A stretch of DNA of 64,000 bases from Streptomyces poonensis (lineage in GTDB: Bacteria > Actinomycetota > Actinomycetes > Streptomycetales > Streptomycetaceae). Below are positions 24,957-32,942 of this stretch, in pieces (the stretch's first letter is position 1; each line of letters opens with the position of its first letter). The notes beneath the pieces are model-generated. The model was not told where the DNA came from. It saw only the letters and a program-made list of their open reading frames with translations, and searched no databases. The stretch spans positions 587,677-651,676 of the forward strand of contig NZ_BMVW01000002.1 of the NCBI RefSeq assembly GCF_014650915.1, given 5' to 3'. Made by a program: the position numbers and the translations under genes.

Positions 24957-25838
24957 ATGACCACCACGCACCACATTCCGGCCGGGAAGTCCGGCGACGA
25001 CGCCCACACCGTGCACATCACCCCTGAGTCGGCCGGCTGGGGGTACTCCGCCCTGCGTGTGCTGGAGCTGCCCGCCGGCGGCCGGCACGACTTCGCGACC
25101 GGCGACAGCGAGTGGATCGTGCTGCCGCTGTCCGGGGCCTGCACGGTCGCCGTCGACGGCGGCACGTTCCGGCTGCACGGCCGGGAGAGCGTCTTCAGCG
25201 GGGTCACCGACTTCGCTTACGTGCCCCGGGACACGGAGGTCTCCCTCACCTCGCCCGCCGGCGGCCGCTTCGCCCTCACCGGGGCCCGCTGCGAGCGCCG
25301 CCTGCCCGCCCGCTACGGTCCCGCGTCCGCCGTCCCGGTGGAGCTGCGCGGTGCGGGCAGCTGCTCCCGCCAGGTCAACAACTTCGGCGCGGCAGGCGCC
25401 TTCGCATGCGACAAGCTGATCGCCGTCGAGGTGATCACCCCCGGCGGCAACTGGTCCTCCTTCCCGCCGCACAAGCACGACGCGCACCGGCCCGGCGAGG
25501 AGTCGGAGCTGGAGGAGATCTACTACTTCGAGTTCGCGGACCACGAGGGCACCCCCGGCCTCGGCTACCAGCGGGTCTCCCCCTCGGGCCACGGCACCGG
25601 CACGGATGTGCTGGCCGAGGTCAGGAGCGGGGACGTCGTGCTGATCCCGGACGGCTGGCACGGCCCCTCCATGGCCGTCCCCGGCCACGACATGTACTAC
25701 CTCAACGTGATGGCGGGCCCCGACCCCGACCGCGCCTGGCTGATCTGCGACCACCCGGACCACGCCTGGATCCGCGGCACCTGGCCCGGGCAGCCGGTCG
25801 ACCCCCGGCTGCCGCTCTACACCGCCCCCGAGCAGTGA
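24957..25838 (+). CDS. iolB: 5-deoxy-glucuronate isomerase (IolB)
   Basis: 293 aa, the usual IolB length. It has two cupin-like halves; the metal site of the second is visible as FPPHKHDAH followed by ELEEIYYFEF and VLIPDGWHGP. The enzyme converts 5-deoxy-glucuronate to 2-deoxy-5-keto-gluconate. GAGGAAG precedes the ATG. Only 7 bp separate its stop from iolD. Confidence 0.93.
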   Translation: MTTTHHIPAGKSGDDAHTVHITPESAGWGYSALRVLELPAGGRHDFATGDSEWIVLPLSGACTVAVDGGTFRLHGRESVFSGVTDFAYVPRDTEVSLTSPAGGRFALTGARCERRLPARYGPASAVPVELRGAGSCSRQVNNFGAAGAFACDKLIAVEVITPGGNWSSFPPHKHDAHRPGEESELEEIYYFEFADHEGTPGLGYQRVSPSGHGTGTDVLAEVRSGDVVLIPDGWHGPSMAVPGHDMYYLNVMAGPDPDRAWLICDHPDHAWIRGTWPGQPVDPRLPLYTAPEQ

Positions 25839-25845
25839 GGACCCG

Positions 25846-27729
25846 ATGAGCCACTCCACCCCGTCAGTACGCCGCCTGACCGTCGCCCAGGCACTGGTCC
25901 GGTTCCTGTCCGCCCAGTACACCGAGCGCGACGGCGTACGGCGCCGCCTGATCGCCGGCACCTGGGGCATCTTCGGCCACGGCAACGTCGCCGGCCTCGG
26001 CCAGGCCCTCCTGGAGGCCGGCGAGGACACCATGCCCTTCCACCAGGGCCGCAACGAGCAGGCCATGGTGCACGCGGCCGTCGGCTACGCCCGCCAGCTG
26101 AACCGGCTCTCCGCGCAGGCGGTGACGACGTCCATCGGCCCCGGCGCCACCAACCTCGTCACGGGCGCCGCCCTCGCCACCATCAACCGGCTGCCGGTGC
26201 TGCTCCTGCCCGGCGACTACTTCGCCACCCGCGCCGCCGACCCGCTGCTCCAGCAGCTGGAGCACCCGTCCGAGGCCGACGTGTCCGTGAACGACACCCT
26301 GCGCCCGGTCTCCCGCTACTTCGACCGCATCACCCGCCCGGAGATGCTGATCCCGTCCGCGCTGAACGCGGTGCGGGTGCTGACCGACCCGGCCGAGACC
26401 GGCGCGGTCACCCTCGCCCTGCCCCAGGACGTGCAGGCGGAGGCGTTCGACTGGCCGGAGGAGTTCTTCGCCGAGCGCGTGTGGCCCGTACGCCGTCCCG
26501 CGCCCGACCCGCTGGAGCTCGCCGAGGCGGTACGGGCGATCCGCGCCGCCGAGCGCCCGCTGATCGTGGCGGGCGGCGGCGTCCACCACAGCGAGGCCGA
26601 GGAGGCCCTCGAGGCGCTGGTGGACGCCACCGGCATCCCCGTCGCCTCCACCCAGGCGGGCAAGGGCTCACTGCGCCACGACCACCCGGCCGACCTCGGC
26701 GGCATCGGCCACACCGGCACCGCGGTCTGCGACGACCTCGCCCGCACCGCCGACCTGGTCATCGGCGTCGGCACCCGCTACAGCGACTTCACCACCGCCT
26801 CCGGCACCCTCTTCCAGAACCCCGACGTCCGCTTCCTCAACCTCAACATCACCGCCTTCGACGCCCACAAGCTGGCCGCCCGCACCCTGGTCGCCGACGC
26901 CCGTACGGGCCTCACGGCACTCGCGCGCGAGCTGGACGGCCACCGGGTCGACAAGGCGTACGAGGCGGAGTACCGCGCGGGCAAGGAGCGCTGGGAGCGT
27001 GTCGTGGAAGCCGCCTTCCGCGCGGACGACGACAGCGCCGTACCCACCCAGACGCAGGTCCTCGGCGCGCTGGACGCGGTCGTCGGCGACGACGACGTGG
27101 TGATCAACGCGGCCGGCTCGCTCCCCGGCGACCTGCACAAACTGTGGCGGGCACGCTCACCGCGCCAGTACCACCTGGAGTACGGCTACTCCTGCATGGG
27201 CTACGAGATCCCGGCGGGCATCGGCGTCCAGCAGGCCGCGCCCGGCACCCCGGTCTGGTCACTGGTCGGCGACGGCACCTACCTGATGATGCCGACCGAG
27301 ATCGTCACCGCCGTCCAGGAGGGCCTGCCGGTCAACCTGGTCCTGCTCCAGAACCACGGGTACGCCTCCATCGGCGGCCTCTCCGAGGAGACCGGCGGCG
27401 AGCGCTTCGGCACCGCCTACCGCTACCGGGCGGCCGACGGCACCTTCACGGGCGCCCCGCTGCCGGTGGACCTCGCCGCCAACGCGGCCAGCCTCGGCAT
27501 GGACGTCCTGCGTGCCAAGACCGTCGGCGAGCTGCGCGCCGCGCTCGCCGAGGCCCGCGCCTCCGACCGGCCGACGTGCGTGTACGTCGAGACCGACCCG
27601 GCGCCCTCCGCTCCCCCGGCCGAGGCCTGGTGGGACGTGCCGGTCGCCGAGGTGGCGTCCCGAGACGCGGCGGTACGGGCCCGCGAGAGGTACGACCGCC
27701 ACACCGCCGCCCGCCGGCGGCACCTGTGA
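25846..27729 (+). CDS. iolD: 3D-(3,5/4)-trihydroxycyclohexane-1,2-dione hydrolase (IolD)
   Basis: 627 aa, ThDP-dependent acetolactate-synthase superfamily. PYR-domain features HQGRNEQAMVHAAVGYAR, TSIGPGATNLVTGAA and LPGDYF are followed by a central domain (VAGGGVHHS) and a PP domain with GDGTYLMMPTEI...LLQNHGYAS, the ThDP/Mg motif. It opens the ring of the diketo-inositol intermediate. Start ATG with GAGGA; translationally close to iolB. Last structural gene before the GntR regulator. Confidence 0.94.
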   Translation: MSHSTPSVRRLTVAQALVRFLSAQYTERDGVRRRLIAGTWGIFGHGNVAGLGQALLEAGEDTMPFHQGRNEQAMVHAAVGYARQLNRLSAQAVTTSIGPGATNLVTGAALATINRLPVLLLPGDYFATRAADPLLQQLEHPSEADVSVNDTLRPVSRYFDRITRPEMLIPSALNAVRVLTDPAETGAVTLALPQDVQAEAFDWPEEFFAERVWPVRRPAPDPLELAEAVRAIRAAERPLIVAGGGVHHSEAEEALEALVDATGIPVASTQAGKGSLRHDHPADLGGIGHTGTAVCDDLARTADLVIGVGTRYSDFTTASGTLFQNPDVRFLNLNITAFDAHKLAARTLVADARTGLTALARELDGHRVDKAYEAEYRAGKERWERVVEAAFRADDDSAVPTQTQVLGALDAVVGDDDVVINAAGSLPGDLHKLWRARSPRQYHLEYGYSCMGYEIPAGIGVQQAAPGTPVWSLVGDGTYLMMPTEIVTAVQEGLPVNLVLLQNHGYASIGGLSEETGGERFGTAYRYRAADGTFTGAPLPVDLAANAASLGMDVLRAKTVGELRAALAEARASDRPTCVYVETDPAPSAPPAEAWWDVPVAEVASRDAAVRARERYDRHTAARRRHL

Positions 27730-27777
27730 CCGCCCGGCACCCGGCCGGCTTCCCCTCCCATGCCGACCGCAAGGTCA

Positions 27778-27828
27778 TGTCAGGACAACACGATGAAAAG
27801 GGCTCCTGTCATCGTGATGTCATCGTGA
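27778..27828. promoter_or_regulatory. Operator region upstream of the GntR gene
   Basis: Three elements lie in 51 bp: TGTCAGGACA (27778-27787, arms TGTC/GACA); CACGATGA (27789-27796), the inverse of TCATCGTG; and two tandem copies of TGTCATCGTGA (27807-27817, 27818-27828). Position just upstream of the -10 suggests autoregulation by the GntR protein. Confidence 0.5.
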
Positions 27829-27836
27829 CCGACGGA

Positions 27837-27851
27837 TAGGCTCCCCCGGTG
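27837..27851 (+). promoter_or_regulatory. Leaderless start of the GntR gene
   Basis: TAGGCT (27837-27842) fits a TANNNT -10 element and lies 6 bp before the GTG at 27849. There is no Shine-Dalgarno sequence, which is the pattern of a leaderless Streptomyces transcript. Confidence 0.55.
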
Positions 27852-28604
27852 ACCCGTACCGCTTCCGCCCGCCTCGGCCTCGCGCTCGACCGCACCAGCC
27901 CCGTGCCGCTGTACCACCAGCTCGCCCGGCAGCTGGAGGCGGCGATCGAGGGCGGCGCGCTGGGTCCCGGCAGCCTGCTCGGCAACGAGATCGAGCTCGC
28001 CGGGCGCCTCGGGCTGTCCCGGCCGACCGTGCGCCAGGCCCTCCGGTCACTCGTCGACAAGGGCCTGCTCGTGCGCCGCAGGGGCGTCGGCACGCAGGTG
28101 GTCCACAGCCGGGTCGGGCGCCCGATGGAGCTGACCGGCCTGTACGACGACCTGCCGGCCGCCGGAGAGAGCTCCGCGACGCGGGTGCTGGGCAACGAGG
28201 TGGGACCGGCGCCGGCCGGGGCCGCGGCGGCCCTGGGGATCGCCGAGGGCGCGCCGGTCCACCACGTGCGGCGGCTGCGCCTCGCCCACGGCGAGCCGGT
28301 GGCGCATCTGTGCACCTTCGTCCCCGCGGACCTCCTCGCCCTCGGCACGGACGACCTGGAGGAGACCGGCCTGTACCGGATGATGCGGAGCGCGGGGATC
28401 ACGCTGCACAGCGCGCGGCAGTCCGTGGGCGCCCGCGCGGCCACCGCCGAGGAGGCCGGGCTGCTGGGCGAACCCGAGGGCGCCGCGCTGCTGACGATGC
28501 GGCGCACGGCGTACGACGACACCGGCCGCGCGGTCGAGTACGGCACCCACGTCTACCGGGCCTCGCGCCACTCGTTCGAGCTGCAGCTCCTGGTACGGAG
28601 CTGA
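27849..28604 (+). CDS. GntR-family regulator, HutC subfamily (likely inositol regulator)
   Basis: 251 aa. The N-terminal winged helix-turn-helix (PLYHQLARQLEAAIEGG, ELAGRLGLSRPTVRQALRSLVDKGLLVRRRGVGT) is followed by a UTRA effector domain (about 95-245). Its place at the end of iolC-aldolase-iolB-iolD and the repeats in front of it suggest it represses the cluster in the absence of an inositol intermediate. The start has no ribosome site and appears leaderless. It converges on the second dehydrogenase gene. Confidence 0.9.
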   Translation: MTRTASARLGLALDRTSPVPLYHQLARQLEAAIEGGALGPGSLLGNEIELAGRLGLSRPTVRQALRSLVDKGLLVRRRGVGTQVVHSRVGRPMELTGLYDDLPAAGESSATRVLGNEVGPAPAGAAAALGIAEGAPVHHVRRLRLAHGEPVAHLCTFVPADLLALGTDDLEETGLYRMMRSAGITLHSARQSVGARAATAEEAGLLGEPEGAALLTMRRTAYDDTGRAVEYGTHVYRASRHSFELQLLVRS

Positions 28605-28635
28605 CGGCCGCCGGGCAGCCGCGCGCCCGGGCCGC

Positions 28636-29790
28636 TCAGCCCAGCTCCACCCAGCCGCCCCGCTCGGCGGACCGGGCCATGGCGTCCAGCGCGGTGGCCA
28701 TGTGCACGGCGTCGTCCAGCGTGGGGCCGTACGCGGTGCCGTCGGCGATCGAGCGCAGGAAGTTGTGCGCCTCGATCACCTTGAGGTCGTCGTAACCCAT
28801 GGCGTTGGCGGAGCCGGGCTGGAAGGCGGCGTACTCGCCGTGGCCCGGGCCGACGTACACGGTGCTGACGGGCTGGTCCTGGTAGGCGGTGCCGCGGCTG
28901 ACGCGCAGCTCGCCCATGCGGCGGAAGTCCCAGGACACCGCGCCCCGGGTGCCGTGGACCTCGAAGCCGTAGTTGTTCTGCTCGCCGACCGAGACGCGGC
29001 AGGCCTCCAGCACGCCGCGGGCTCCGGAGGCGAAGCGCAGCAGGCAGTTGACGTAGTCCTCGTTCTCCACCGGGCCCAGTTCCCCGCCGGTGGCGCGGGA
29101 GTGGCCGGCCGTGGCGCCCGTGGGGCGGGCCCGCTCGGGCACGAACACGGCGGTGTCGGCGGTCAGCGACGTGATGTCGCCGAGCAGGAAGCGGGCCAGG
29201 TCCACGCCGTGCGAGGCGAGGTCGCCGAGCACCCCGCTGCCGCCGCGCTCACGCTCGTAACGCCAGGTCAGGGCACCCTCAGGGTGGGCGGCGTAGTCGC
29301 TGAAGAGACGGATGCGGACATGGGTGACGGCGCCGATGTCGCCGGCGTCGACCATCTGCCGGGCGGCGGCGACCGCGGGGGCGTTGCGGTAGTTGAAGCC
29401 GACGGTGCCCTGGACGCCGGCCCCGGCGACGGCATCGGCGACCGCGCGGGTGTCGTCGGCGGTCAGGCCGACCGGCTTCTCGATCCAGATGTGCTTGCCC
29501 GCCTCGGCCATCGCGACGCCGATCTCACGGTGCAGGAAGTTGGGGGCGGTGATGCTGACCGCCTGCACGCGGGGGTCGGCGGCGACCTCCCGCCAGTCAC
29601 GGGCCGTCCCGGCGAAGCCGAACTGCGCGGCGGCCTCCTCGGCCCGGCCCGGCACCTCCTCGGCCACCGTCACCAGTTCGGGGCGGACGGCCAGGTGCGG
29701 GAAGTGGTGCGGGACCCGCGCGTACGCCTGGGTGTGCACCCGCCCCATCCAGCCGAACCCCACGACGGCGACGCCGACCCTGCTCACCAT
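28636..29790 (-). CDS. Gfo/Idh/MocA oxidoreductase (second inositol-type dehydrogenase)
   Basis: 384 aa. Rossmann motif VVGFGWMGRVHTQAYARV, then IEKPVGL (EKP hallmark) and GSGVLGDLASHGVDLARFLLG with the family's Asp/His pair. It is clearly distinct from the iolG copy and nearer to scyllo-inositol or related sugar-acid dehydrogenases. GAAGGG precedes the ATG. It is divergent from a LacI regulator, with a 14-bp LacI-type operator 16 bp upstream of its start, so it is probably controlled by that LacI protein and not by the GntR protein. The substrate is uncertain. Confidence 0.88.
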   Translation of the reverse strand: MVSRVGVAVVGFGWMGRVHTQAYARVPHHFPHLAVRPELVTVAEEVPGRAEEAAAQFGFAGTARDWREVAADPRVQAVSITAPNFLHREIGVAMAEAGKHIWIEKPVGLTADDTRAVADAVAGAGVQGTVGFNYRNAPAVAAARQMVDAGDIGAVTHVRIRLFSDYAAHPEGALTWRYERERGGSGVLGDLASHGVDLARFLLGDITSLTADTAVFVPERARPTGATAGHSRATGGELGPVENEDYVNCLLRFASGARGVLEACRVSVGEQNNYGFEVHGTRGAVSWDFRRMGELRVSRGTAYQDQPVSTVYVGPGHGEYAAFQPGSANAMGYDDLKVIEAHNFLRSIADGTAYGPTLDDAVHMATALDAMARSAERGGWVELG

Positions 29791-29805
29791 GACTGACTGC
29801 CCTTC

Positions 29806-29819
29806 TTTGGACCGTTCCA
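29806..29819. promoter_or_regulatory. LacI-type operator, dehydrogenase side
   Basis: TTTGGACCGTTCCA contains the near-palindrome TGGACCGTTCCA with the central CG common in LacI/GalR sites. It is the exact inverse of the copy at 29897-29910 and lies 16 bp before the dehydrogenase ATG. Confidence 0.65.
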
Positions 29820-29856
29820 GAGTTCAGAGCACTTCCCGCTCCCTCTGCCGACCATG

Positions 29857-29870
29857 ACAGCACATGCTGT
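29857..29870. promoter_or_regulatory. Palindrome ACAGCACATGCTGT between divergent genes
   Basis: ACAGCA-CA-TGCTGT is a perfect 6-bp inverted repeat midway between the two LacI-type operators. It could serve a second regulator, or be chance. Confidence 0.35.
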
Positions 29871-29896
29871 TTCCTTTGACAGGTCCGGGACCCTTA

Positions 29897-29910
29897 TGGA
29901 ACGGTCCAAA
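29897..29910. promoter_or_regulatory. LacI-type operator, regulator side
   Basis: TGGAACGGTCCAAA is the exact inverse complement of 29806-29819. It ends only 2 bp before the LacI ATG (29913), where a ribosome site would normally be, so bound protein would block transcription or a leaderless start. Confidence 0.65.
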
Positions 29911-29912
29911 GC

Positions 29913-30962
29913 ATGAGACCACCGACCATCCGCGACGTCGCCGAGCGGGCCGGCGTGTCCAAGTCGCTGGTCTCGCTCGTCCTGCGCGGCTCGGGCCACG
30001 TCCGGCCGGAGAAGCGGCGGGCCGTGCTGGCCGCCGTCGAGGAGCTCGGGTACCGGCCGAACGCCGCCGCCCGCAGCCTGAGCGAGCGCCGCCCCCTGCC
30101 AGGGCCCGCCGGCATCGACCGCGCGGAGCGGACGCCCGTCGTGGGTGTGCTCCTGAACGACCTGCGCAACCCCTGGTTCGTGGAGCTCCTCGACGGCCTC
30201 GGCTCCCGCCTGCACGACCGCGGTCTGCAGATGCTCCTCGACGACGGCCGGCTCAACCGCCGCCGCGGCGAGAACCTCACCCGCACCTTCACCGCCCTCG
30301 GGGTCGACGGCCTGATCGCGGTCGGCACCCTGCCGCCCTCCCCGGCGCTGGAGACGGCGGCCGAACGGATCCCCACGGTGGTCGCGGGCGCCCGCGAGCC
30401 CGTGCTGCCCCGGGTGGACGTCGTCGCGGGCGACGACGAGCACGGCGCGCGTCTCGCCACCGAGCACCTCATCGGGCTCGGCCACCGGCGCATCGCCCAC
30501 ATCGCCGGGCAGGGGGTGGTCGGTGAACTGCGCCGCCGCGGCTTCACCTCGGTGATGCGCGAGCACGGCCTGGCGCGCACGGCAATCGTGGAGCAGGGCG
30601 ACCTGACCGAGGAGGGCGGCTACCGGGCCGCGGTCCGCCTGCTGAGCGCCCCCGAACGCCCCACGGCCGTCCTCGCGTTCAACGACATCGCCTGCATCGG
30701 CGCCCTCTCGGCCGCCGAGGGCCTCGGCCTGCGGGTGCCGCACGACCTGTCCCTCGTCGGGTACGACAACACCTACCTCTCCCGGCTGCGGCACCTGTGG
30801 CTCACCACGGTCGACAACGCCGGCCACGAGGTCGGCCGCCGGGCCGCGCAGTGCCTCCTCGACCGCATCGCCGCCCCGGACCGGGACGCCGAGACCGTCC
30901 TCACCGCCCCGTCCCTCGAGGTGCGGGGGACGACGGCACCGCCGGGCGGGGCACCGGCCTGA
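29913..30962 (+). CDS. LacI-family transcriptional regulator
   Basis: 349 aa. The N-terminal HTH and hinge helix are clear (TIRDVAERAGVSKSLVSLVL, then NAAARSL), followed by a periplasmic-binding-like effector domain (VVGVLLNDLRNPWFVELLDG, DGLIAVG, AFNDIACIGAL, SLVGYDNT). There is no Shine-Dalgarno sequence; an operator occupies the bases before ATG, so the mRNA may be leaderless. By arrangement it represses itself and the divergent dehydrogenase. The effector is probably a sugar or cyclitol. Confidence 0.92.
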   Translation: MRPPTIRDVAERAGVSKSLVSLVLRGSGHVRPEKRRAVLAAVEELGYRPNAAARSLSERRPLPGPAGIDRAERTPVVGVLLNDLRNPWFVELLDGLGSRLHDRGLQMLLDDGRLNRRRGENLTRTFTALGVDGLIAVGTLPPSPALETAAERIPTVVAGAREPVLPRVDVVAGDDEHGARLATEHLIGLGHRRIAHIAGQGVVGELRRRGFTSVMREHGLARTAIVEQGDLTEEGGYRAAVRLLSAPERPTAVLAFNDIACIGALSAAEGLGLRVPHDLSLVGYDNTYLSRLRHLWLTTVDNAGHEVGRRAAQCLLDRIAAPDRDAETVLTAPSLEVRGTTAPPGGAPA

Positions 30963-31085
30963 CGAGGCGCGCAGGATACGGCACTTCCCGGCGTCCCGCC
31001 CGCCCGCGGGCGCGGCCGGAGGTGCCCGCTTATCGTGAGGCGGGGGGCAATCCCGGCCCGCGGCCGGACGTCCCTGGAGGCACGC

Positions 31086-32684
31086 ATGCTGTCCACGTAC
31101 AGACGCTGCGCGGCCGGAGCCGCGACCGTGGCACTGGCTCTGCTCGGGACCGGCCGGCCCCCGGCGGCCTCGGCGGACACCGGCGGACCCGAGCTGTCCC
31201 GCTTCTACCACCAGCGGATCGAGTGGGGCCCGTGCGAGGGCGTGGAGATGCCGGCGGACCTGCGATGCGGGAAGGTGACCGTACCGCTGGACTACGCTCG
31301 GCCCGGCGCCGGCACCCTCGACCTGGCGATGGCGCGGTACGAGGCCACCGGCAAGAAGAAGCGCGGTTCCGTGCTGCTGAACTTCGGCGGTCCGGGCGGC
31401 GCGGGGATACCCCTGCTCGCCCACAGCGGCGAGGATTTCATGGGGCTGACGGACGGCTACGACGTGGTGACCTTCGACCCGCGCGGTGTCGGCCGTTCCT
31501 CCCCCGTCAGCTGCGGCGAGGGCACCGACCAGTTCCTGGAGGCCACGGACGACAGCGACGACGCACGCGACCCCCGGGCGTCGCTGAAGCTGCTGCGGAA
31601 GGCCGCCGCCGCCTGCCGCGAGCACTCCGGTCCCGTCCTGCCGCACATCGGAACGGTCAACGTCTCCCGCGACCTGGACGTGATGCGCGCGGCCCTCGGC
31701 GACGACAAGCTCGACTACCTCGGTTTCTCCTACGGCACCCGGCTGGGCGCGGTGTACGCGGCGCAGTTCCCCGACCGGGTCGGGCGCATGGCCCTGGACG
31801 GCGTGGACACGCTCACGGACACCCCCTCCGAGCAGGGCCTGGCGGCCGCGCGGGGCCAGCAGACCGCGCTGGAGCACTATCTCGAGGCGTGCACCGAGGA
31901 ATTGACCTGCCCGTTCGGCGAGGACACCCGCTCGGCCCGGGAACAGGTGGTCGCCCTGGTCCGCTCGCTGGACGAGAACCCGGTACCGACGGCCGACGGC
32001 CCGGAGCTCACCGGCGAGGACCTGGTGGGCGCCATGAGCCAGGCGCTGTACAGCGAGGAGCTGTGGCCCGCCCTCACCGAGGCGCTGAGCTCCCTCCTGC
32101 TGGACGGCGACACCCGGCGCGTGCGGGAGCTCGCGGGCGGCGGCTCCGCGGCACCGTACCCGTTGCGCGCCGACCCTGCGGACGGCGACCGGAAACCGGG
32201 CCGTGACCAGGGCGGTGGCCTCGTGGCCGAGGAGGACGTACCGCTCGACAACCTGCCCGCCGCGCTGATGGCCGTCAACTGCGCGGACGACCCCGACCGC
32301 CCGTCCGCCGGGTGGATCACCGAGGAGATCGGCCGGCTGCGCGCCGCGTACGAGAAGGCGTCCCCGGTCTTCGGGCCGTACCGGCTCACCCAGGTGCTGA
32401 TGTGCCACGGCCGCCCCAAGGGCACCGACTTCGTCCAGCAGCGGGTGCGCGACGTGGACACCGCGAAGATGCTCCTCGTCGGCACGCGCGGCGACCCCGC
32501 GACGCCGTACCGCTGGACGGTGGAGACCGCCCAGCGGCTCGGCCCCTCGGCCGTGGTCCTCGACAACAGGGACGACGGGCACACCGGGTACGGATCGTCG
32601 AAGTGCGTACACCGCAAGATCGACGACTTCCTGCTGTACGGTTCACTGCCGGACCACGGGAGTTCGTGCGGTCCGGAGGACTGA
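31086..32684 (+). CDS. Secreted S33-family tripeptidyl aminopeptidase-like alpha/beta hydrolase
   Basis: 532 aa with a signal peptide (basic start, LALLGTGRPPAASA). The alpha/beta fold shows the oxyanion region NFGGPGGAG, nucleophile elbow GFSYGTRLG (S215) and the C-terminal TAP-like domain with GTRGDPATPY (acid) and DGHTGYG (His). This is the layout of Streptomyces Tap/SlpD/SlpE proteases, which remove tripeptides from exported or extracellular proteins. Cysteine pairs support an extracellular location. The ATG has GGAGG at 7 bp. No close functional link with the neighbours. Confidence 0.91.
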   Translation: MLSTYRRCAAGAATVALALLGTGRPPAASADTGGPELSRFYHQRIEWGPCEGVEMPADLRCGKVTVPLDYARPGAGTLDLAMARYEATGKKKRGSVLLNFGGPGGAGIPLLAHSGEDFMGLTDGYDVVTFDPRGVGRSSPVSCGEGTDQFLEATDDSDDARDPRASLKLLRKAAAACREHSGPVLPHIGTVNVSRDLDVMRAALGDDKLDYLGFSYGTRLGAVYAAQFPDRVGRMALDGVDTLTDTPSEQGLAAARGQQTALEHYLEACTEELTCPFGEDTRSAREQVVALVRSLDENPVPTADGPELTGEDLVGAMSQALYSEELWPALTEALSSLLLDGDTRRVRELAGGGSAAPYPLRADPADGDRKPGRDQGGGLVAEEDVPLDNLPAALMAVNCADDPDRPSAGWITEEIGRLRAAYEKASPVFGPYRLTQVLMCHGRPKGTDFVQQRVRDVDTAKMLLVGTRGDPATPYRWTVETAQRLGPSAVVLDNRDDGHTGYGSSKCVHRKIDDFLLYGSLPDHGSSCGPED

Positions 32685-32942
32685 AGGCCGGCCGGGCCCG
32701 GCACGACTGCCGTGCACCGGCTCCGACGGCGCGTCAACTTGCCCCGGGATCCTGCCACTTCGGCGCGGCGGGCGCATCCCGTACGGGCGTCGAACGCGCG
32801 ACCTGGGAGGCCTGCGGCATATGCCGGAAGCACCACCGCATCGGGTGTTGCCGAATCCCTTACAGCGCGTCGCGGGCTGTGCAACAGTCGTAACCGGTCC
32901 TTTCGTCCGTGTTGGCCGTACCGCCCCGCATCGGAGTACGTC

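Noticed and set aside
29784..32612. Minus-strand open frame of 942 codons across the LacI and protease genes
   Set aside because: It runs through two well-supported genes on the other strand and shows only low-complexity Gly/Val/Arg sequence.
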